Origin: Lachnospiraceae bacterium
GTDB taxonomy: Bacteria; Bacillota; Clostridia; Lachnospirales; Lachnospiraceae
Direction of reading: 5' to 3'
DNA length: 64,000 nt
Assembly: GCA_011959805.1 (NCBI GenBank)
Contig: BLMC01000002.1
Span: forward strand, 40,003 to 104,002
Position 1 is the stretch's first letter; each line of letters starts with the position of its first letter. The notes beneath the pieces are model-generated. The model did no database searches. It saw only the letters and a list, made by a program, of their open reading frames with translations, and had not been told where the DNA came from. Of the stretch, positions 54,092 through 63,063 are shown piece after piece. The translations under genes and the position numbers were made by a program.

Positions 54092-54571
54092 CTACTCACT
54101 CAACTCATAGATAATATCCTGTATTGATATAAAAGGACATTTCATTTTTTTGTCTAAACTTTTGTGTATTTCCTTAAAATAAATAAACGGGGTAACTATT
54201 ACTACATCTACGGGTGGTAATTCATCGCTTGGTTTGAGAACATCACAATAATGAACATTCAAACCATCTGCATTTTTATCAATAGTATACACTACTTCAA
54301 CATCTGTATTGATCAATTCACGATATAAAGCTTCTCCTAATGAGTTCATCCCATATATTGCTATTTTTTTGTATTGACAGTCGAGTAAATAATCTGCTAT
54401 TTTTACTTCCATCTGTTTTAGTTTAAGCCACTCATTCTCTAACAAGAAAAAAGCATAATACTTATCAGCATTTTCCTTATATCTCTTTACTAGACTAACT
54501 ATTTTATTTCCCACTACAATAACTCCACCAATCACCCCAGAAATACCCAATATTTTTCCTAATTTATGCAT
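54092..54571 (-). CDS. Stand-alone Rossmann-module protein, paralogue of 52398
   Basis: 159 residues. Same plan as its paralogue: a hydrophobic N-terminus (GKILGISGVIGGVIVVGNKI), NEWLKLKQMEVKIADYL, then KKIAIYGMNSLGEALYREL, YTIDKN, VVIVTPFIYFKEIHKSL and a closing ISIQDIIYEL. The two flank the NRPS-type methyltransferase gene, which suggests an ancestral duplication around it or functional partnership. GAGGAG precedes the ATG. Stop overlaps the alternative GTG of the methyltransferase. Function unknown. Confidence 0.7.
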   Translation of the reverse strand: MHKLGKILGISGVIGGVIVVGNKIVSLVKRYKENADKYYAFFLLENEWLKLKQMEVKIADYLLDCQYKKIAIYGMNSLGEALYRELINTDVEVVYTIDKNADGLNVHYCDVLKPSDELPPVDVVIVTPFIYFKEIHKSLDKKMKCPFISIQDIIYELSE

Positions 54572-54626
54572 TATCTATCTCCTCTAGTTCCTCTATTATC
54601 CTTAATAAAAATTTGCAAAGTATCAA

Positions 54627-55451
54627 CTATCCCGAACATTTTTCAAAACAATCCAACATAGATTCCTTGGACATATTTAATATCTTAACATTCTCATATT
54701 CTGCATATTTAGAAAGAAGCTTAAACTGCGAAAACGTTTCATACCATGTTCTCATTTCATAAGTCATATCATACCCTCGCCTAAAAATTCTAGTTAAATT
54801 TAACTTCTGGTCATTGTAAAAATGATTACTTCCCTGCTCTATTTCCAGCTTTTCATTTACCGATAGTGCCTTAAACATAGACAAATCAGCTCCATACAAT
54901 ACGATTCTCTTATACCCCAACTGTATTCCAACATACAATGCCATAATACCCACATTTATAAAATATGGAGAGATAAGATTTTGCTCCAATAATTTGGGAG
55001 AATACGCATCCATCCCTACAATTTGTTCTGTTGCAAATACAGATCTGATATTCATTTCTCTCCCCTTTATCATTATTACATTCTTATTTGTACTTGGATA
55101 AAAAAGAATAGTTTTTTTATTTATCTCAGCAATCCGTTTATATAATTTATAATTGTTCTTACTTGGTACAAATAAATTAGGGTCCGCAAAGCATACATAT
55201 ATGGGTTTTAATTTCTCATATAATTCCAGTTCAATCGCATGATTTACCATCATAATATCTGTATTATTGGGGTCCAAATATTTTAACGACATATTAAGTG
55301 AAGGTCCATTCAAAATGATACTTAATTCCTTTCCATTATCTTTTTGAAGTGGCAATCTACTATTTATTTCACCGCTTAATATAGCCTCTGTTACTCTGCA
55401 TAACCAAGGATACCACTTTATACGATCATGCAACTTATCGATAATACTCAT
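54627..55451 (-). CDS. DUF115-like / sialyltransferase-fold protein
   Basis: 274 residues. SIILNGPSLNMSLKYLDPNNTDIMMVNHAIEL resembles the start of DUF115 and CST-I-like transferases (GNGPSL...VNxA), and VGIMALYVGIQLGYKRIVLYGADLSMF matches their later conserved strand (the GxD-type loop). DUF115 proteins occur with flagellin and surface-glycan genes (motility-associated factors). It likely transfers a nonulosonic acid or related sugar, but no sialic or pseudaminic acid synthesis genes are in the window. GAGGT precedes the ATG. Confidence 0.7.
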   Translation of the reverse strand: MSIIDKLHDRIKWYPWLCRVTEAILSGEINSRLPLQKDNGKELSIILNGPSLNMSLKYLDPNNTDIMMVNHAIELELYEKLKPIYVCFADPNLFVPSKNNYKLYKRIAEINKKTILFYPSTNKNVIMIKGREMNIRSVFATEQIVGMDAYSPKLLEQNLISPYFINVGIMALYVGIQLGYKRIVLYGADLSMFKALSVNEKLEIEQGSNHFYNDQKLNLTRIFRRGYDMTYEMRTWYETFSQFKLLSKYAEYENVKILNMSKESMLDCFEKCSG

Positions 55452-55471
55452 TTAATTATACCTCTTCTCTT

Positions 55472-57001
55472 CTAATTACATTCTAACTCCTTATCCCATA
55501 ATCGTTTTAACTGTAATCTATCTATCTTACCATTTGCATTCATTGGCATTTTATCTATTATAATAATACGTGCAGGCAACATGTATTTGGGAAGTCTTTT
55601 TTTTAAGAATCTATAAATTTCACTCTCACTGATACTTTCAGAAGCAGTACAAAACAAAACAATCTTTTTATATTTCTCATCATATAAAACACAACTTTGT
55701 TGAATTAGCTGTATGCCATACACTACCGACTCTATTTCCCCAAGCTCAATACGATAGCCCATATACTTAATTTGAAAGTCCTTTCTTCCTAAAAACTCCA
55801 ATTCTCCGTAATGATTATATTTGACAATATCTCCAGTCCTATAGATTCTCTCATCATACTCCTGCTTTATTGGATTTCTCACAAAAACCTGATCTGTTTT
55901 CTCTTTATCTTTGTAATAACCATTTGCCAAACTACTTCCTCTGATACAAAGTTCACCCTCCTGATTTTCCTCCACCAATCTATCCCATTCATCTAAGACA
56001 AAAATATCCGTATTTTCACAAGCATATCCAATAGGAATTGTATCCTCATCACTATAAACTCTCTCTATTTTGTAATAAGCACAAGCATACGCTGCTTCTG
56101 TCGGACCATATAAATTTATAAACTTTGTATCTGGATAATATTTGCGCCAAATATTTAAATGTTTCATTGGCATAACTTCTCCACAAAACATAACAAGACG
56201 CAAATCATTTATCTTCTTTTCTGCAAAAAAATCTCGCATTGTCAATATAGTCAAGGCTGATGGAACCCATATTAAAGTATTAATATTAAACTCATTTATA
56301 AAATTAATTAAATCAAACGGTGCAGAAAATTTAGATTCTGGTATTATCACTAATGTTGCACCAATACATAACGGAGTATAGATATCTGGCATAGAAGCGT
56401 CAAAATAAAATGGTGCTTGATTTCCTAAAACCACCTGATCATCAAAAGGCAGATACTGACATTGCCATTCAATATAGTCAATGATTGCTCTATGACTAAT
56501 GACAACTCCTTTGGGAATTCCCGTTGAACCTGATGTAAATAAGATATATGCTGGATCTGTATCAATAATCTTTTTATTCTCTACTTTTCTATGAAATGTT
56601 TTCTTATCAAAATTTAAATCTTCTATAAAAATAAATTTGCCTTGAAAACCTGCTCCTATTAGTAGTTCTTTATATTGTGTAGATCCAACCGCAATGTCAC
56701 ACTCCAATAAATCTACAATCAACTTCAATCTTTCTTCTGGCATTTTAATATCCAGCGGAACATAATAATTTCCACTATATAAAATCCCCATAAATGCCAC
56801 ATATTGTATAATACTTTTTTCGCAAAAGACAATTATTGGTTTATTTATACTCTGTTGTATTTCACTAATACAATCTGCCAAATTTATTGCACCTTCATAA
56901 ATATCTTCAAAAGTCAAACTATTTTTTTCATCCCGAACTGCAATTTTTTTACTGTGTAACCTTACTTGTCTATCTAAATACTGCGTTACATTCGTAATCA
57001 T
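55472..57001 (-). CDS. Stand-alone NRPS-type adenylation enzyme
   Basis: 509 residues, an acyl/aminoacyl-AMP ligase of DltA/NRPS adenylation type. Core motifs: A3 LFTSGSTGIPKGV (154-166), A4 FYFDASMPD with Asp201 at the position that binds an alpha-amino group, A5 NLYGPTEAA (297-304), A7 YRTGD (387-391), A8 GRKDFQIKYMGYRIELGEIE, and A10 Lys492 in NANGKIDR. It activates an amino or hydroxy acid with ATP and loads a carrier protein. The carrier gene lies 1.3 kb upstream in the same operon. No Dlt membrane proteins follow, so this is not an ordinary dlt operon. Confidence 0.9.
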   Translation of the reverse strand: MITNVTQYLDRQVRLHSKKIAVRDEKNSLTFEDIYEGAINLADCISEIQQSINKPIIVFCEKSIIQYVAFMGILYSGNYYVPLDIKMPEERLKLIVDLLECDIAVGSTQYKELLIGAGFQGKFIFIEDLNFDKKTFHRKVENKKIIDTDPAYILFTSGSTGIPKGVVISHRAIIDYIEWQCQYLPFDDQVVLGNQAPFYFDASMPDIYTPLCIGATLVIIPESKFSAPFDLINFINEFNINTLIWVPSALTILTMRDFFAEKKINDLRLVMFCGEVMPMKHLNIWRKYYPDTKFINLYGPTEAAYACAYYKIERVYSDEDTIPIGYACENTDIFVLDEWDRLVEENQEGELCIRGSSLANGYYKDKEKTDQVFVRNPIKQEYDERIYRTGDIVKYNHYGELEFLGRKDFQIKYMGYRIELGEIESVVYGIQLIQQSCVLYDEKYKKIVLFCTASESISESEIYRFLKKRLPKYMLPARIIIIDKMPMNANGKIDRLQLKRLWDKELECN

Positions 57002-57058
57002 TTTCTGCCTCCAAAATCAATCACTTATATGTATTTTTATAATTACTCAAAATTAGAT

Positions 57059-58276
57059 TTACCAAACTTCCTGAACTTTTAAGGAATAATTAACGTAACG
57101 TATATATTCCTTCATATAGTCATGAAAGGTTACCTTTTTTATTTCATTTAGTTTTACCATAGTATAAACACTATCATTTTCTGCCCATTTAAGACCCATT
57201 AACTTTATTACACTCGGATATATTGGTATCTCATTTGCCCAGACTGCATCTTCTTTTGTCAATTCCTCTATCAAATTTAAATCTGGTATTTTTATATTGC
57301 CTAATCCCATTAAATATAAAATCTGTCTGATTGCCTCCCATGCCAAAACATTGGACCAATGCTGTCCATCAAGAAAGAGTTTTCTTTCTTTAAAGTTCTG
57401 CATAATAAATGTATTTAAATGAATATCCGCCATTTCATCATTAATTGTGTTTGTGCGAATACTAGATGTCATAATTTTTTCTAAATATCCATTGTCATAA
57501 AAATCCAATTTGCTAATTTCATATAAAACATCATCTTCGCTAAATCCTTGTTGCAACATTCGGACTATATTTGTATCAGTATATCGAAATGCTCTGATAT
57601 CACCTAATTTTTTCTTTAATTTCATCTTATATGGATTGCATAAATATGTAACTCCCATTTCCTGCGCACATATTATCTGAGGATATAAAAATTGCATATA
57701 TGTTAAAGGCATTTTTATTATTGGTACATTCACTAACGAAGCAGCAGCTTCTTCGCTTCTCAACTGTAACTGAATGACAAAATCTGCATATCTATACAAT
57801 AGATTTCTTTGCTGTCTTAACGACGCATTACTCTTTAAAAGTGCTTTCCAATAAAACTTAACAATATAATCATTGTTTATTTCTGGTGTCAAGGTTAATC
57901 CTTTCACCACTAATTCTTGATGACATAACCCTTCCACTACTATCAACTTTTTTTTCCCTTGAAATGCTTGTTCAAAAATATTACTATCAACAAAATCTTC
58001 CCAAGGTTGAAAGCATAGCGATAACTGACTTTCAATATGTGCTACTCCCAAAGCACTAGCACATATAATAATATAACCTCCTTTCATTATAGGTAACTCT
58101 GAAATATTAATCCTTGTTAAATTGTCAAAATCTTTTTCTGTCTCGTCATTGCTTGTAAAGTAATTAATTTTTATTTTATCGGAATATTTTTTTACAAATT
58201 CTTTGGCCTCTTTACCTGCTCCAAAAATAATTATTTTTTTCTTTGCTATTAGCGAATGTATGTCTGGAATAGCCAC
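57059..58276 (-). CDS. Rossmann module plus WcbI-like putative acyltransferase
   Basis: 405 residues, GTG start with GGAGGAG upstream. Residues about 1-95 form the locus Rossmann module (KKIIIFGAGKEAKEFV, then YFTSND). The rest begins LIVVEGLCHQELVV and ends LFLDGQHWSNVLAWEAIRQIL. This Cys/His arrangement recalls WcbI polysaccharide-biosynthesis proteins (GNCQ start, HPN-type end), which bind CoA and are thought to be acyltransferases. It lies between the carrier protein and adenylation genes, so it may use the carrier-bound acyl group. The WcbI assignment is tentative. Confidence 0.55.
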   Translation of the reverse strand: MAIPDIHSLIAKKKIIIFGAGKEAKEFVKKYSDKIKINYFTSNDETEKDFDNLTRINISELPIMKGGYIIICASALGVAHIESQLSLCFQPWEDFVDSNIFEQAFQGKKKLIVVEGLCHQELVVKGLTLTPEINNDYIVKFYWKALLKSNASLRQQRNLLYRYADFVIQLQLRSEEAAASLVNVPIIKMPLTYMQFLYPQIICAQEMGVTYLCNPYKMKLKKKLGDIRAFRYTDTNIVRMLQQGFSEDDVLYEISKLDFYDNGYLEKIMTSSIRTNTINDEMADIHLNTFIMQNFKERKLFLDGQHWSNVLAWEAIRQILYLMGLGNIKIPDLNLIEELTKEDAVWANEIPIYPSVIKLMGLKWAENDSVYTMVKLNEIKKVTFHDYMKEYIRYVNYSLKVQEVW

Positions 58277-58296
58277 AATAACTCCTCCTAAATAAT

Positions 58297-58533
58297 TTAT
58301 ATTAGGCTGTCAACCAATTTTCCAATATGCCTCACAGTTCTAAAATTTTCGCTTGTAATCAGCATTTCATCAATCCGAATAGAATAAGTATCCTCTAAAT
58401 TCACCACCAACTGCATAAGTCCTAAAGAATCCAAAATATCACACTCAAAAAGAAGCGTATCCTCGTCGAACTCCTCATATGGATTTATCTCAGTAATCAT
58501 GTTTACTATCTCTTCCAACAAATTATCTTTCAT
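58297..58533 (-). CDS. Acyl/peptidyl carrier protein
   Basis: 78 residues, standard four-helix carrier size. The phosphopantetheine attachment Ser36 lies in CDILDSLGLMQLV. It also has acidic helix 2 (LVVNLEDTYSIRI) and the C-terminal FRTVRHIGKLVDSL typical of DltC/PCP-like carriers. GGGGGC precedes the ATG. It is the presumed partner of the adenylation enzyme and substrate platform for the NRPS-type methyltransferase and WcbI-like transferase. A phosphopantetheinyl transferase is not in the window. Confidence 0.9.
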   Translation of the reverse strand: MKDNLLEEIVNMITEINPYEEFDEDTLLFECDILDSLGLMQLVVNLEDTYSIRIDEMLITSENFRTVRHIGKLVDSLI

Positions 58534-58546
58534 CTTGAGCCCCCAG

Positions 58547-60400
58547 CTAAATATAAATCAACTTATTATCCATCTCTTCTCTAATAACATCATGCAAAGC
58601 TTTATATCCATCTTCCATTGTTTTTCCTACCAAATTTTTAATAAAAGTATCTTGATTACAAAACATACTTTGAAGTTGTTTTTCCAGTCTATATCTATCT
58701 TTTGAGAACGCTATAACGTCCTTACATAATTTGTCTATATCCCGATAAATCTTAAAATTCCCTTCATGATGTCGAATAAATTCATAATCCTGGCAACCTG
58801 CTATACAAAATACAGGTTTTCCAGCCTTAATTGTATCAAATATAACTGTTGAAACATCTGTTATCACGAAATCGCAAGTTTGAATTACTTCCCAGATTCC
58901 CTGCATTTTGTTAACAAACAAAATATTTTTCTTTGTACTATATTTTTGTTCAATTTCATCTTCTAATTCTTTATCGATATTAGGATGATTTTTAAAAAAT
59001 ATCGTAACTTGTTCAGAAGGCAGTGTTTCTAATACACTTGTACATATATTTAGATAATTTTTTACTGTACTAAAACCTATTAAAGGGCAAGTTGGCGCCA
59101 ATAATATCTTTATTTTATTTTCAAGCGATAATTTAATACTTTCACGAACATTTCTTATATAATGTCTCCAATTATAGTCAGGCACACTATATATCTTTCC
59201 AGTATAATTACCTAAATCCCAAATTGCATTCATTTTTTTATTACACCATATTCGTATACAAATTTCATTTGCGTAGGGTTCATATTCCTTAGCATCAAAT
59301 ACTTCTACAATATCTCTTCTAAAAAACTTTGTATTCCAATGCCTGCTATTTGCATATAAAATATTGCTTTGCCAAAAGTTTGTATTTCCCCAAGCTTCGA
59401 TTAAGCAATATTTTCTTATTTTGAAAAAAGTATGACTACAAGTATCTATATATAGTTTATGGAAACATGTTCTTTCCAAATAATTAAAAAACTTTCTATT
59501 TAAATATTCAGATAAATCAATATCATCCAAAATAAAATAAAGATTTTCATCTATTCTATTTGTAATGTATTGACAATCTTCTAAATAAATCTTATAGTTT
59601 TTTTCAAATAGTTCTTTGTCAAAATAATCTTCCAAACATTCTACAGAAATACCTTTTTGTCTAAAATGTTCGTTATCCTCATTATTATAAAAACTAATGA
59701 TCCCAACATTAAATTCATTTTGATACAATTGAATATCATCTAACGCCCATTTTAAGTGCTTTCCATTATTTGATGCAGCATACAAAAAACCCATTTCAAA
59801 AGATTTCATCTCCAAAGACCTTGGATGTTTATTTTCTTGATTCATCCAATATTTCCATTGTTCTAGTTGCTCTTGTGTGTCAAATCCCAACCTTTCAGGA
59901 TTTGGATTATAATTACTTCTACGCAGGGTAAATAAACATTCTTGTTCTTTTTCTGCCAATTCATCTAATATATGACAATCTATTCTTTTATTGTGTGCGT
60001 AAATAAAAAACGCTTCATTTATCATCCAGTTCTCTTTGTCATCAACCAAATATATTTTGTCTATCCTATATTCTTGAAATACTTTCTTGATCACTTTAAT
60101 ATTTTGCAACATTCTGTCTATTGTAGAAGGCAATCCCCCTTCAAGATGATATGATATTCGATAAAGATATTGTTTTTGTAAATTACAGCTCTCTATTATA
60201 TTTGTAATCCTTTTAATTATACTAATTATTGTACTATAATCACTTAGCTCATCTGGTTCTAAATAAACAATTGTTTCATTTGTTTTCTTACATTCCACAT
60301 AAAATGCATACTTTGATGTGCCAATTATATATTCACTTCCACAGATATTTTTCAATTGTTTTAGTTGTTTCCTATTGCTGCAAACTAATAGTTCGACCAT
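58547..60400 (-). CDS. CDP-glycerol glycerophosphotransferase-like protein
   Basis: 617 residues. The C-terminal half (about 430-600) has KILLAPTCPLIGF, VTIFFKNHPNID and CDFVITDVSTVIFDTIKAGKPVF, which follow the TagB/TagF CDP-glycerol (or CDP-ribitol) phosphotransferase pattern (HP motif; ITDYSSxxFD). The first 420 residues have no family I recognise. It would transfer a polyol phosphate, or a sugar, in the surface polymer. Supports a polyol-phosphate component, matching the cytidylyltransferase at 45496. The start has AGGGGAT 4 nt upstream. Confidence 0.75.
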   Translation of the reverse strand: MVELLVCSNRKQLKQLKNICGSEYIIGTSKYAFYVECKKTNETIVYLEPDELSDYSTIISIIKRITNIIESCNLQKQYLYRISYHLEGGLPSTIDRMLQNIKVIKKVFQEYRIDKIYLVDDKENWMINEAFFIYAHNKRIDCHILDELAEKEQECLFTLRRSNYNPNPERLGFDTQEQLEQWKYWMNQENKHPRSLEMKSFEMGFLYAASNNGKHLKWALDDIQLYQNEFNVGIISFYNNEDNEHFRQKGISVECLEDYFDKELFEKNYKIYLEDCQYITNRIDENLYFILDDIDLSEYLNRKFFNYLERTCFHKLYIDTCSHTFFKIRKYCLIEAWGNTNFWQSNILYANSRHWNTKFFRRDIVEVFDAKEYEPYANEICIRIWCNKKMNAIWDLGNYTGKIYSVPDYNWRHYIRNVRESIKLSLENKIKILLAPTCPLIGFSTVKNYLNICTSVLETLPSEQVTIFFKNHPNIDKELEDEIEQKYSTKKNILFVNKMQGIWEVIQTCDFVITDVSTVIFDTIKAGKPVFCIAGCQDYEFIRHHEGNFKIYRDIDKLCKDVIAFSKDRYRLEKQLQSMFCNQDTFIKNLVGKTMEDGYKALHDVIREEMDNKLIYI

Positions 60401-60429
60401 ACTTATCCCCTTGAAACTACATCTTACTG

Positions 60430-61638
60430 CTATAAACTAATTCTATATATTTTTTCTCCAATACATGATTGCGTATGCACTAATTTTTCTTGAGACTTAT
60501 TTGTTAATTCAATTAACTCTTCAATAGAAATTGCGTCATTCTCACGAAAAACATAATTCTTTTCGATGATTTTTGTCTCATCAAAAATATCTTTTTTAAC
60601 CTGATAAAAATCAAATAATATATCTCTAATCCATTCCACGGTTTCACGCAACATATCAATACACAAGTATCGATTTTTATCCGTATAACAATACAACTTA
60701 TCTTGGTTAAAACAACCAAAATAAACAATTTCATCCACAAATATTTCTTTTAGCATATCCAATAACCCTTGCGGTACACCTTCACTCTCTATCTGTAGTT
60801 CCAAGTTTGTTTTTACCATCCTTAAAATCCCCATAGTTGAATGTAAATATATATGCTCGTCTATTATTGTTATTGCTCTATAATATTCTACATTATTTCT
60901 GTCTGCTATAATTTTCTCCTTTAAAAGAACTTTACCAGATGAGATATCCCATTTTATTAATACTCCACATCTATTTAATGCATAAATATAATTGCCATAT
61001 CCACACAAAGAGCAAAATCCCTGTTCCAATTCATTCATCGTATGAAATTGTATCTTTTTAGTGTTAAAATCTAAACTCATAAATGCAGGCTGCGTCCAAC
61101 ATGGTATATAAACTTTATCTTCATATATATAGCTAGAGTCGCTCGCAGCAAGTGCTGAATATCCTTCTCTAAAAGTATTTGTATAAATATTCGCTATGTT
61201 AATACTTTCTTTTATGCATTGTCTAACCATATTATAGATAATAATAGAATCAGCCTTTGCTGGAAAAAGATATATCTCTTCTTCCCAAACAGCACAAGTG
61301 CTCATGGCTATGCTATATGTGCTAAGCTCATACTTAATCATTGTTTCTTCTATCTGTTTTTTCTCAATGTCATAAATTGCGATTTCACGCGCACATAGTG
61401 GAATAAAGAGTAATTTTTTATTGTAATTTTTCATCAGAAATAAACTAGTATCAAAACTTCCTTGATATGTAAACTTTCCAATTAATTTTAACTCCCCATC
61501 ATATATATCAATCGCGTATAATCCATTATAATTTCCTGAAGAAATATATATTGTTTTATTTATTACTGTGAATTGACTATTCAAAAGCGGTAGTTTTTTA
61601 AAACTATCCGTCTTCTCTATTCCTTTTTCAAAACTCAT
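60430..61638 (-). CDS. Cytoplasmic beta-propeller-like protein
   Basis: 402 residues. Repeated strands of the type VINKTIYISSGNYNGLYAIDIYDG, KKLLFIPLCAREIAIYDIEKKQ, EEIYLFPAKADSIIIYNM and GYGNYIYALNRCGVLIKWDISSGK suggest six or seven blades of a Kelch/PQQ-like propeller. No signal peptide or membrane helix, so it acts inside the cell, unlike most PQQ-propellers. Its place between two CDP-glycerol-transferase-like genes suggests a scaffold or substrate-binding role in glycan assembly. Function unknown. Confidence 0.65.
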   Translation of the reverse strand: MSFEKGIEKTDSFKKLPLLNSQFTVINKTIYISSGNYNGLYAIDIYDGELKLIGKFTYQGSFDTSLFLMKNYNKKLLFIPLCAREIAIYDIEKKQIEETMIKYELSTYSIAMSTCAVWEEEIYLFPAKADSIIIYNMVRQCIKESINIANIYTNTFREGYSALAASDSSYIYEDKVYIPCWTQPAFMSLDFNTKKIQFHTMNELEQGFCSLCGYGNYIYALNRCGVLIKWDISSGKVLLKEKIIADRNNVEYYRAITIIDEHIYLHSTMGILRMVKTNLELQIESEGVPQGLLDMLKEIFVDEIVYFGCFNQDKLYCYTDKNRYLCIDMLRETVEWIRDILFDFYQVKKDIFDETKIIEKNYVFRENDAISIEELIELTNKSQEKLVHTQSCIGEKIYRISL

Positions 61639-61693
61639 ATCGTTTATATTACTCCTATATTGTCAACCCCATGTCTTCTTAACAAAAAGAATA

Positions 61694-63034
61694 TTAAACA
61701 ATAATATTAACATTTTGTATCATAACCATTTTCCCTGTCTGTTCATAAAGCTGTATCACACTACTTTCATCCCCATAATATGCATCACTTAATATGATTG
61801 CCCTATCCAAATCTGCTGAATCATCATAAATCCCCCATCCTTCTTCCTTGTATTGATTAACAATTTGTGCATATCCTTGCCATAATTGCGGTCTCATACT
61901 TTCTACAGTTGCTTTAATCAAAGGGTGTGGTCTCCAGAGAAGAACAACTTCATCCTTTTTTTCTCGAAACATGTTAAACACACACTTTATCTTATGCAGC
62001 ATCTTTTCATTGTGTTGTAATAATGCTGCAATCCCAGTATTATAAAATATAATCTTTTTTGAGCCACCACCTGGTTTCTCAATGATTTCGCTCCACTTTT
62101 TCGGTATAATCAAATCTTCTTTCTTGGTGTTTAATACTTTGTCAATCTTTGGTGAACCAAGGCCAAGAATTTTATCATTCAAATATTTCTCTGTCGTTTT
62201 ATCATGTGTATTTGCAATGTCTATAAGCGCCTTAATATACATCTGTTTAATACGCTCTGATTGTACAATTACCTTATCTGCATTCAACACTCCTGGTACA
62301 GTACAAAAGTGCTTTCTCTCCTCACAGCTTGTATTTTCATCCAAAATAAAGTAAGGAATATAAATCAGATTTTGTGTAAACTTTTTTAAATTTTCAGAAA
62401 AGAAAAATGGATGGATACTTGTGACATAATTATATTGGTCATATGGATTATGAATATAGATTATATCAGGTTTATGAATTGCAAAATCATAATTATCATA
62501 CCTTACAATCGGTACATAATCTGGATATTGATCCCCTTCATAATACATTTCTCGAAAGCTTCCATCAGGATTTTTATTATAATATGGTATAGGAATAACA
62601 TATGCATCACAATTTTCATCTGCTTTTGCTGCCATCCACACACTCTCTAAGCTATCCCACATACTTGCTTTATAAGGTAAAAAGACTACTTCTCTCGTAA
62701 TATTGATATCATTATTAATACTATTTTCAATTTTTAAAAGCTGTTTTTTTAAGATTTTATATATTTTATTTTCATTAACTTGAGTATTTACTAATGTTTG
62801 AAATATTTCATACACCAACTCACAATATTGTTGGACATACGAAATTGTAATATGGTCTTTGCCATTTAAATTCTCAATTGTATTTCCAAGGGTAATTGCA
62901 AACTCTTGACATTCGCTAATCATGTTCTGTGCTAAATTGTAATTATGGCTACTAAGTGTTTCTTTTATTTCTTCGTGTGCCTGTTCTAAACTTTTAATAC
63001 AATCTATCAACTCTCGTTTCTGCCATTCCCTCAT
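61694..63034 (-). CDS. CDP-glycerol-phosphotransferase-like / GT-B protein
   Basis: 446 residues. A helical N-terminus (about 1-110, possibly coiled coil) precedes a GT-B-like region with VVFLPYKASMWDSLESVWMAA, DIIYIHNPYDQYNYVTSIHP, KVIVQSERIKQMYI, then VVLLWRPHPLIKATVESM and DAYYGDESSVIQLYEQTGK. The HP and D-x-SS elements mirror CDP-glycerol glycerophosphotransferases. It probably transfers a polyol phosphate or sugar. GGGGAT lies about 8 nt before the ATG. It follows the split methyltransferase by 29 bp. Confidence 0.72.
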   Translation of the reverse strand: MREWQKRELIDCIKSLEQAHEEIKETLSSHNYNLAQNMISECQEFAITLGNTIENLNGKDHITISYVQQYCELVYEIFQTLVNTQVNENKIYKILKKQLLKIENSINNDINITREVVFLPYKASMWDSLESVWMAAKADENCDAYVIPIPYYNKNPDGSFREMYYEGDQYPDYVPIVRYDNYDFAIHKPDIIYIHNPYDQYNYVTSIHPFFFSENLKKFTQNLIYIPYFILDENTSCEERKHFCTVPGVLNADKVIVQSERIKQMYIKALIDIANTHDKTTEKYLNDKILGLGSPKIDKVLNTKKEDLIIPKKWSEIIEKPGGGSKKIIFYNTGIAALLQHNEKMLHKIKCVFNMFREKKDEVVLLWRPHPLIKATVESMRPQLWQGYAQIVNQYKEEGWGIYDDSADLDRAIILSDAYYGDESSVIQLYEQTGKMVMIQNVNIIV

Positions 63035-63063
63035 AATTTATTATCCCCATTATTAAACTAAAA

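Noticed and set aside
55472..58533. Ordinary dlt operon for D-alanylation of teichoic acid
   Set aside because: An adenylation enzyme and a carrier are present, but no DltB-type acyltransferase or DltD follows, the genes are separated by a WcbI-like gene, and an NRPS-type methyltransferase is included.
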